Made by a program: the position numbers and the translations under genes. A DNA stretch of 9,373 bases from DASPTB01 sp035623615 (lineage in GTDB: Bacteria > Actinomycetota > UBA4738): the NCBI GenBank assembly GCA_035623615.1, contig DASPTB010000102.1, forward strand, positions 1 to 9,373. Direction: 5' to 3'. This document shows positions 1 to 4,388 of this stretch, piece after piece; within the stretch, counting starts at the first letter, position 1; every line of letters starts with the position of its first letter. The notes beneath the pieces are model-generated. The model had not been told where the DNA came from. It did no database searches and worked only from the letters and a program-made list of their open reading frames with translations.

Positions 1-2
1 AG

Positions 3-92
3 GCCCCGGTAACCACCCCGGTCCGCCGGCTCGACGAGGCGAAGGCCGCCCGCGAACTGAAGCTCCGTTGGGATCCCGCCGGACTTCCGTAA
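3..92 (+). CDS. C-terminal end of an unidentified protein (partial)
   Basis: An open frame enters from the left edge and stops at TAA (90-92), leaving 29 residues that end in LKLRWDPAGLP. Nearly every codon ends in G or C, as in the confirmed genes of this window, while the other two plus-strand frames read less convincingly. That codon pattern is the only evidence. The fragment contains no recognisable motif; it is charged and probably helical around DEAKAARELK. I do not recognise the family. The gene would be convergent with the peroxiredoxin gene. It could still be a chance open frame, since only 90 bases are visible. Confidence 0.4.
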   Translation, partial: APVTTPVRRLDEAKAARELKLRWDPAGLP

Positions 93-213
93 AGGAACCT
101 GACGAATCCGGCGATGAGTGAGGACACTCGGCGGGGGGCCCTTCTCGAATCGCCCCTGGCCGAACGGAGGGCCCTCGATCTGCGCGAAACCCTCCGCGCC
201 CCCTAACTCGTGA

Positions 214-711
214 TCAGGCCTTCGCGGCGTCGATCGCGGCCTGGACGATCTCGTCCGAGGGGCCGACCTCGGGGTCGTCGGTGACCCACACGAAGCGGAC
301 GATGCCGTCCTGTCCCACGCCCACCACGCCCCGCTTCGTCGTGTGGCGCAGGCCGTCCATCTCCTCGGGAGGGTAGGTCCCCACGTACGCCTCGCTGACC
401 TCGTGCTCGTAGTCGGCCAGAATGGGAACGCCGAAGTGATGGACCCGGCTCCACTGCGTGATCAGCCACGGGTAGTGCCCGGTGATGCCCCAGACGCCCA
501 CCCCCTGATCGCTATACACCTGCGAGCGATCGCGGACGGTCGTCATCTGGACCTGGCAGACCTGCGTGAACGGAGCCGGAAAGAAATGAAGCACCATCGG
601 ACGCTCGGCGACGGCCTCGCTGAGCCGGTACGGCGTGAACGCCCCGGCTTCCTCGTCGAACTCGCCGAAGAGCTCGAAGTCCGGGGCCGGGTCGCCTTCC
701 TTGACGGTCAT
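214..711 (-). CDS. 1-Cys peroxiredoxin (AhpC/TSA, AhpE-like)
   Basis: Thiol peroxidase of the thioredoxin fold, 165 residues, expected in the cytoplasm to reduce hydrogen peroxide or organic hydroperoxides. The N-terminus VKEGDPAPDFEL is the usual peroxiredoxin opening. The active-site loop FFPAPFTQVC carries Pro45, Thr49 and the peroxidatic Cys52 of the PxxxTxxC motif, and Arg127 in TKRGVVGV fits the conserved active-site arginine ahead of the DGIVR strand. Cys52 is the only cysteine, so no resolving cysteine exists within the chain and the enzyme is of 1-Cys type, needing an external thiol such as a mycothiol or thioredoxin system (inference). I chose ATG 711 over the in-frame ATG 762 because GAAGGAG sits 7 bases before it and homologues begin at this point. 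The gene stands alone, divergent from the gene at 992. The exact subfamily (AhpE versus BCP/PrxQ) is not certain. Confidence 0.9.
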   Translation of the reverse strand: MTVKEGDPAPDFELFGEFDEEAGAFTPYRLSEAVAERPMVLHFFPAPFTQVCQVQMTTVRDRSQVYSDQGVGVWGITGHYPWLITQWSRVHHFGVPILADYEHEVSEAYVGTYPPEEMDGLRHTTKRGVVGVGQDGIVRFVWVTDDPEVGPSDEIVQAAIDAAKA

Positions 712-718
712 CCGCGCG

Positions 719-725
719 CTCCTTC
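719..725 (-). promoter_or_regulatory. Ribosome binding site of the peroxiredoxin gene
   Basis: GAAGGAG reads on the minus strand 7 bases ahead of ATG 711. It is a near-complete anti-Shine-Dalgarno match at ideal spacing and decides the start in favour of 711 rather than 762. Confidence 0.75.
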
Positions 726-871
726 GCTGCCACACGTCATCCCTGACGCGGTGGCCGTTCACTCTATCGGGCGCGGGTGACAGAACGGAGACGAAGGATC
801 CTCGGGATGGAGGGGGGAGTTCGCGTGAGGAGCCCTGGGCGGGGCCGCTGAAGGCGGGACCCCGACCTTCT

Positions 872-900
872 CCTTAATCTACTTGTCATAATGTACGTTA
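872..900. promoter_or_regulatory. AT-rich promoter-like island between divergent genes
   Basis: The 712-991 spacer separates the minus-strand peroxiredoxin from the plus-strand gene at 992. Within it, 872-900 is by far the most AT-rich stretch of the left part. On the plus strand CATAAT (887-892) differs from the TATAAT -10 hexamer by one base, but I find no good -35 hexamer 16-18 bases upstream. If used, transcription would begin near 899 and leave a leader of about 90 bases before ATG 992. On the minus strand ATGACA (889-884) resembles a -35 box without a clear -10 partner. The rest of the spacer shows no strong hairpin or repeat. Confidence 0.35.
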
Positions 901-991
901 TCGGCGATGCGGGGGAGGAACGGAGCGGCCCCAGGGCCCGCCGCCGAGACGGTCTGTCTCCGCCTCCACCGGCTAGGGTCGAATCGCCGAA

Positions 992-1381
992 ATGCCATCC
1001 GCGTACTGGACGAACCGGGCGCTGCGCCGGTTGCAGGGCGTCACGAAGGAGACCGTGATGCTCTCCGAGCGCGCGCCCGACGACGACGAACGGTTCATGG
1101 CGCTCTTCTACGGTCTGCGCCGGGCGAGGGACTGCGTGCACCACCTGCGTGTCCGGGGCGAAACCGACGAAGACGGCCGGGTGGACAGCGTCGACGCCGC
1201 GGTGCGGTGGTGGGAGTCGAGCACCGGCGCCGCGGCCCCCGGGGCCGGGGAGCAAGCCGTGCGGGAGGCCAATGATCTGATGAAGGAGGCTGTGGGGGTC
1301 GTGGGGCTCGCCTCGAGCGACGACCCTGCGCTCTGGGCGAGGGCGCGGTCGTGGGCGGCGGCACATCCCGTGGGCGCCTGA
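992..1381 (+). CDS. Hypothetical protein, 129 residues
   Basis: I do not recognise this protein. The frame shows consistent G/C third positions throughout, which supports real coding, and the opposite strand and other frames give only arginine-rich shadows. ATG 992 is the first standard start after an in-frame TAG at 974-976; the ribosome binding site is weak (an AGGG about 14 bases upstream). The product is soluble-looking, without signal peptide or membrane segment. It reads as mostly helical, with an acidic patch DDDE near residue 31, a segment GLRRARDCVHHLRV around residues 41-54, the tryptophan pair in AVRWWES, and a C-terminal helix rich in Ala and Trp. It has one cysteine, so no zinc site is evident. 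Its stop lies 14 bases from the stop of the convergent lnt-ppm1 gene. It could be a lineage-specific protein. Confidence 0.65.
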   Translation: MPSAYWTNRALRRLQGVTKETVMLSERAPDDDERFMALFYGLRRARDCVHHLRVRGETDEDGRVDSVDAAVRWWESSTGAAAPGAGEQAVREANDLMKEAVGVVGLASSDDPALWARARSWAAAHPVGA

Positions 1382-1395
1382 GCGCCTGAACGCGC

Positions 1396-3774
1396 CTAGG
1401 CGGGTCGCTTACTCGCCCCCATCGAGCCCGACAGGCGGTCGCGCACGGCCCACCGCGCCACGTCCCACAGCGCCTCCGCGACGATTGCCCGCGAGATCTT
1501 CGAGCGCCCGTGGGACCGCTCGCGAAACGTGATGGGCACTTCCCCCACGTCGTAGCCGAGCCGGACCGCGGCGTACACGAGCTCGATCTGGAACCCGTAG
1601 CCCTGGGAATGGACGCCCCGCGCGAGGAGGTCCTCGAGGAGCCCCCGCCGGTAGCTTCTGAACCCGCTCGTCGCGTCGGTGACGGGAAGGCGGAGCAGCG
1701 TTCGCGCGTACAGGTTGCCTCCGCGCGACAGCAGCACGCGGAACCTGCTCCAGTTCGAGACGCCTCCGCCCGGGACGTACCGGCTACCGATCGTGAGGTC
1801 GTGGCGCGCTGCCCCGGCGATGACGGCCGGCAAGTCCTCGGCCCGGTGGGACAGGTCGGCGTCCATCTCGACGACGACGTCGAACCCGTCTCGCAGACCA
1901 CTCGCGAAGCCCGCGAGGTACGCGGAGGCGAGGCCGCGCTTCCCCTCCCGGTGCAGGACGCGGACGCGAGGTTCGGCTTCCGCGAGCTCGTCCGCGATCG
2001 CTCCGGTCCCGTCGGGAGACGCGTCGTCGACGACCAGGACGTGCACGGAGGGGCCCGCCCCGAGCGCGCCCCCGACGGCCCGCTCGATCGTCGCCCGCTC
2101 GTCGTAGGTGGGAAGCACGACCAGCACCCGCGGCTCGGCACCTCCCGCGACGGTCGGCGCACGCGTGGCGCTGCCCGGCCGCTCCCCCGCCGGGGGACCG
2201 GCATCCGTCCTCTCCGCCGCGTCGGCGGCAGTCGCCTCGCCGGCGCGCGCACCGTTCCGCGATCGCTGCCGCCGCGCGAGCCCAAAGCCGATCGCGAGCA
2301 GCAGGACCAGCCCGCACGCCGCCGGGAACCAGTCGCCCCACCGCACGTAGAGGGTCCGAACCGTCGACGTGGGAACGTCGGCGCGAAGGATCGCCGGAAC
2401 GAACAGCCCCGTGTGTGCGACGACCTGTCCGTGCGCGTTCACGATGGCGCTCTCGCCCGAGACGGCCGCCTGCACGATCCACCGCCCCGTTTCGACAGCC
2501 CGCAGCTGGCTCATGATGACGTGTTCCCGCGAAGCGGGCGAGCGCAGGTAGGAGGAGTCGTTGGTCGTGACCACCATCAACGAAGCTCCGTCGGCGACGA
2601 ACCGGCGGAACAGTCCGGGGAAGGTGTTCTCGAAGCAGATCGGCGTGCCGACGAGCGCTCCGTCGACGCGGAAGAGCTTGACCCTGTTTCCCGGCGAGAG
2701 CGTCGGCAGCCCGCGGCGGTATCGCTGCGTCCAGCCGAGCAGCGACCGCATGGGAATGTACTCGCCGAACGGGACCAGGTGGATCTTGGTGTATCGGCCC
2801 ACGATGCGCCCGTCGGGTGCGTACAGCAGCGCCTGGTTGTAGAAGCGGCCTCCTCGCGCGGGCGAGATCGCCCCGACGATGGTGGGAGCGCCCACCTCGC
2901 GGATCGACGCGGCGACCGCCCTCCCGAGCGCCGGGTCACGCGCCGGGTCGTCGGACAGGGCGTTCTCCGGCCACACGGCGAGGTCCGGCGGATCGCTCGC
3001 GAGCGTCCGGTTGAGCGCGATGTGGTTGGCCGCGACCTGGTCGCTCTGCAGCAACCGGTCCGACGCGACCGACGTCGGCACGTTTCCCTGCACCACCGCG
3101 ACGTCGAGGCCCGGCCCGCCGGCGCCCCGAACGGGAATGAGGGCGGGAAGGAGCGCCGCCGCCGCCGCCAGGGCGACGAGTGCCGCGCGCCGGGAGGCCC
3201 TCACGTCACGAACGATCGACGGGAGGACGGCCTCCAGCAGCAGCGCGTTCACGAGGACCACCACGAACGTGACGCCCCAGACCCCCGCCACGGTCGCAAG
3301 CGGAAGGGTCAGGCCGTTCGCGTGCTGCGTGTACCCGAGGCCTCCCCAGGTGAATCCGCCGATCGGCCACAACCCCCGGATCCAGTCGATCGCTGTCCAG
3401 GTCGCGGCGAGCAGCAGCGCCGAGGTCACCGGTCGGTCGCGCCGGGTGAGGATCGGCGTCAGCGCCCCGAACGCGGCCACGTACGCGGCCTGGCTGAGAA
3501 CGAGCGGAAGCCAGGCGATGGTCCCGAAGACCATCAGCCAGTTCAGCAGCAGGCCGTAGTAGACGAAGCCGAACAGGAACCCTGCGAGTGCTCCCGTTCC
3601 GGGCCGCGCCCCTCGCAGCGACCACAGGAGCGGCACGAGGGCCACGAACGCGAGGAAGCCGGCGTCGACGGGCGGGTTCGCGAGCCACAGCAGGAGGCCC
3701 GCGGTCATGGCGGCGGCAAGGGCCGCACCGGGGCGCGGCTCGGCGGCCGGAGACTCGAGGAGCGAGAGCCTCAG
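1396..3774 (-). CDS. Apolipoprotein N-acyltransferase / polyprenol-phosphate-mannose synthase fusion (Ppm1-like)
   Basis: A two-enzyme membrane protein, about 792 residues from the start used here. The N-terminal part (about 15-500) is Lnt, which adds the N-acyl chain to the diacylglyceryl cysteine of lipoproteins. It has several membrane helices, then a nitrilase-like domain from about residue 222 with the catalytic triad Glu270 (AVWPENA), Lys330 (YTKIHLVPFGEY) and Cys380 (GTPICFEN), then a last membrane helix near 482-503. A low-complexity Ala/Gly/Glu linker (about 504-546) joins a family-2 glycosyltransferase (548-790) with LPTYDERATIE, VVDDASPDGT, the metal-binding DADLSH (Asp638, Asp640), GSRY and GYGFQIE. 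This is the DPM1 fold that moves mannose from GDP-mannose to polyprenyl phosphate. The domain order matches mycobacterial Ppm1. The start is uncertain: the frame is open to a GTG at 3849, but that would overlap the upstream gene by 79 bases. ATG 3708 would cut the first membrane helix in half. CTG 3774 forms a CTGA overlap with the upstream stop and keeps the helix, so I favour it although CTG starts are rare. The two genes probably form one operon. Confidence 0.93.
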   Translation of the reverse strand: MRLSLLESPAAEPRPGAALAAAMTAGLLLWLANPPVDAGFLAFVALVPLLWSLRGARPGTGALAGFLFGFVYYGLLLNWLMVFGTIAWLPLVLSQAAYVAAFGALTPILTRRDRPVTSALLLAATWTAIDWIRGLWPIGGFTWGGLGYTQHANGLTLPLATVAGVWGVTFVVVLVNALLLEAVLPSIVRDVRASRRAALVALAAAAALLPALIPVRGAGGPGLDVAVVQGNVPTSVASDRLLQSDQVAANHIALNRTLASDPPDLAVWPENALSDDPARDPALGRAVAASIREVGAPTIVGAISPARGGRFYNQALLYAPDGRIVGRYTKIHLVPFGEYIPMRSLLGWTQRYRRGLPTLSPGNRVKLFRVDGALVGTPICFENTFPGLFRRFVADGASLMVVTTNDSSYLRSPASREHVIMSQLRAVETGRWIVQAAVSGESAIVNAHGQVVAHTGLFVPAILRADVPTSTVRTLYVRWGDWFPAACGLVLLLAIGFGLARRQRSRNGARAGEATAADAAERTDAGPPAGERPGSATRAPTVAGGAEPRVLVVLPTYDERATIERAVGGALGAGPSVHVLVVDDASPDGTGAIADELAEAEPRVRVLHREGKRGLASAYLAGFASGLRDGFDVVVEMDADLSHRAEDLPAVIAGAARHDLTIGSRYVPGGGVSNWSRFRVLLSRGGNLYARTLLRLPVTDATSGFRSYRRGLLEDLLARGVHSQGYGFQIELVYAAVRLGYDVGEVPITFRERSHGRSKISRAIVAEALWDVARWAVRDRLSGSMGASKRPA

Positions 3775-4100
3775 GCGCAGTCGCGGCAGAGCATTCGCTT
3801 CCTGTCCGCCAGCTGACTCCGGTGCTTGACGAGGTAGCACTTCCGGCACGTGAACTCGGTGGGCTGCTGCGGGACGACCTTAACCGAGAGGCTCTCGATT
3901 CGCTCGTCCCGGTCGAGCGCGAGGACCGACTCCTCCTCCTCCTCCTCGGCCGCCTGCTCCTCGGGCCGGGTCGTCAGGATCTCGTCGAGACTCGCCTCCG
4001 AATCGTCCCCGGCCGGCTCGGGCTCCTCGGCCGCTTCGCCGTCCTCGGGAAACTCCTCTTCTTCCTCGGAGAATTCCTCGTCTTGCTCCTCGTCCTCCAC
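3771..4100 (-). CDS. DUF4193-type acidic zinc-ribbon protein
   Basis: A 109-residue protein in two parts. Residues 1-57 are extremely acidic, with runs of Glu, and are probably disordered. The conserved C-terminus (about 70-109) reads LSVKVVPQQPTEFTC, then CxxC (Cys85, Cys88), KHRSQLADRKRM and a second CxxC (Cys105, Cys108) one residue before the end, which should bind one zinc ion. This tail and its position match the actinobacterial DUF4193 family, of about 100 residues, whose function is unknown to me. The start is GTG 4100, the only standard start after an in-frame TAG, with GAGGA 4 bases upstream. An ATG at 4146 lies in another frame, beyond a run of six G. The gene is the first of a pair with the Lnt-Ppm1 fusion, and its stop overlaps the proposed start of that gene. 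Binding to basic protein or RNA is conceivable from its charge but not shown. Confidence 0.88.
   Translation of the reverse strand: MEDEEQDEEFSEEEEEFPEDGEAAEEPEPAGDDSEASLDEILTTRPEEQAAEEEEEESVLALDRDERIESLSVKVVPQQPTEFTCRKCYLVKHRSQLADRKRMLCRDCA
3931..3947. repeat. TCC trinucleotide tract encoding poly-glutamate
   Basis: Seventeen bases of uninterrupted TCC repeat on the plus strand read as GAG codons on the minus strand and encode part of the Glu run (about residues 52-57) of the DUF4193-type protein. In-frame slippage here would change only the length of the acidic region. Confidence 0.7.
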
Positions 4101-4157
4101 CGCTTCCTCGCCTCGCTTCGTCGTCGCGCCCCCCTAGGCCCGCCATGTTGGTCGTGC

Positions 4158-4163
4158 ATTGTA
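4158..4163 (-). promoter_or_regulatory. Candidate -10 box for the DUF4193 / lnt-ppm1 pair
   Basis: On the minus strand TACAAT matches the TATAAT hexamer in five of six positions. It would start transcription near 4151, giving a leader of roughly 50 bases before GTG 4100. I see no convincing -35 hexamer at 16-18 bases (GCCGTT at 17), so this rests on the -10 match and its position alone. Confidence 0.35.
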
Positions 4164-4225
4164 CGGGCACTCGGGCGGAAAACGGCGAAAGTTGAGGGAA
4201 TGTTCCCGGAAGGGGAAAGAAAGGT

Positions 4226-4295
4226 GAGGACCCAAGAAACCTTTGGAACCGCGGCGCCGGGGCGCCGCGTTGTCTACTCGGCCTCTTGGGTCCTC
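4226..4295 (-). terminator. Nested inverted repeat downstream of the herA-sbcD-sbcC operon
   Basis: The outer arms GAGGACCCAAG (4226-4236) and CTTGGGTCCTC (4285-4295) are perfect 11-base complements. Inside them, 4250-4258 and 4261-4269 form a second perfect 9-base stem of G and C closed by two bases. Read from the minus strand, the structure lies about 90 bases after the sbcC stop and is followed by a pyrimidine-rich ACCTTTCTTTCCCC. This fits a transcription terminator or processing signal for that operon, placed before the next promoter. The T tract is interrupted by C, so an ordinary intrinsic terminator is not certain; a structured small RNA or leader is the alternative. Confidence 0.45.
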
Positions 4296-4300
4296 GTGCC

Positions 4301-4318
4301 CGCGACCCGGGGGTCGCG
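4301..4318. repeat. Perfect 8-bp hairpin
   Basis: CGCGACCC (4301-4308) and GGGTCGCG (4311-4318) are perfect complements separated by two G. The hairpin sits directly beside the nested repeat at 4226-4295, 5 bases away, and may act with it at the end of the sbcC transcript. No T-rich run follows on either strand. Confidence 0.5.
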
Positions 4319-4370
4319 AACGCGCTCACTCTAGGCCCGGGTCCTTCACCCTGTCAACTTGCGACGCGTG

Positions 4371-4388
4371 CGTGACGCGCGCGTCACG
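4371..4388. repeat. 18-bp perfect palindrome over the sbcC stop codon
   Basis: CGTGACGCGCGCGTCACG is identical to its own reverse complement. It covers the sbcC stop codon (TGA at 4386-4384 on the minus strand) and the last residue codon. It could be a protein-binding site for a dimer or the first of three hairpins at the 3' end of the operon. With no unpaired loop, the strand would need to open a few central bases to fold. Confidence 0.5.

Noticed and set aside
114..206. A 30-residue plus-strand open frame starting MSEDTRRGALLE between the partial gene and the peroxiredoxin
   Set aside because: Codon third positions are GC-rich, but no ribosome binding site lies at proper distance and 30 codons are too few to separate it from chance in this composition.
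907..1275. A plus-strand open frame with ATG 907 in another frame than the gene at 992
   Set aside because: It has no upstream ribosome binding site and becomes Arg/Gly-rich as soon as it overlaps the 992-1381 gene, as expected for a shadow.
764..1366. A 200-residue minus-strand open frame opposite the gene at 992
   Set aside because: Arg/Pro-rich composition without motifs. The plus-strand frame has the better codon pattern and a balanced amino-acid content.
1393..1402. Palindrome CGCCTAGGCG over the lnt-ppm1 stop codon, considered as a bidirectional terminator
   Set aside because: It has no loop and no T-rich run on either side, and ten bases is within chance in such GC-rich DNA.
1510..3816. 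A 768-residue plus-strand open frame opposite the lnt-ppm1 gene
   Set aside because: It is a shadow of the fusion gene: rich in Arg, Asp and Pro, no recognisable domain, and the minus strand carries two full sets of catalytic motifs.
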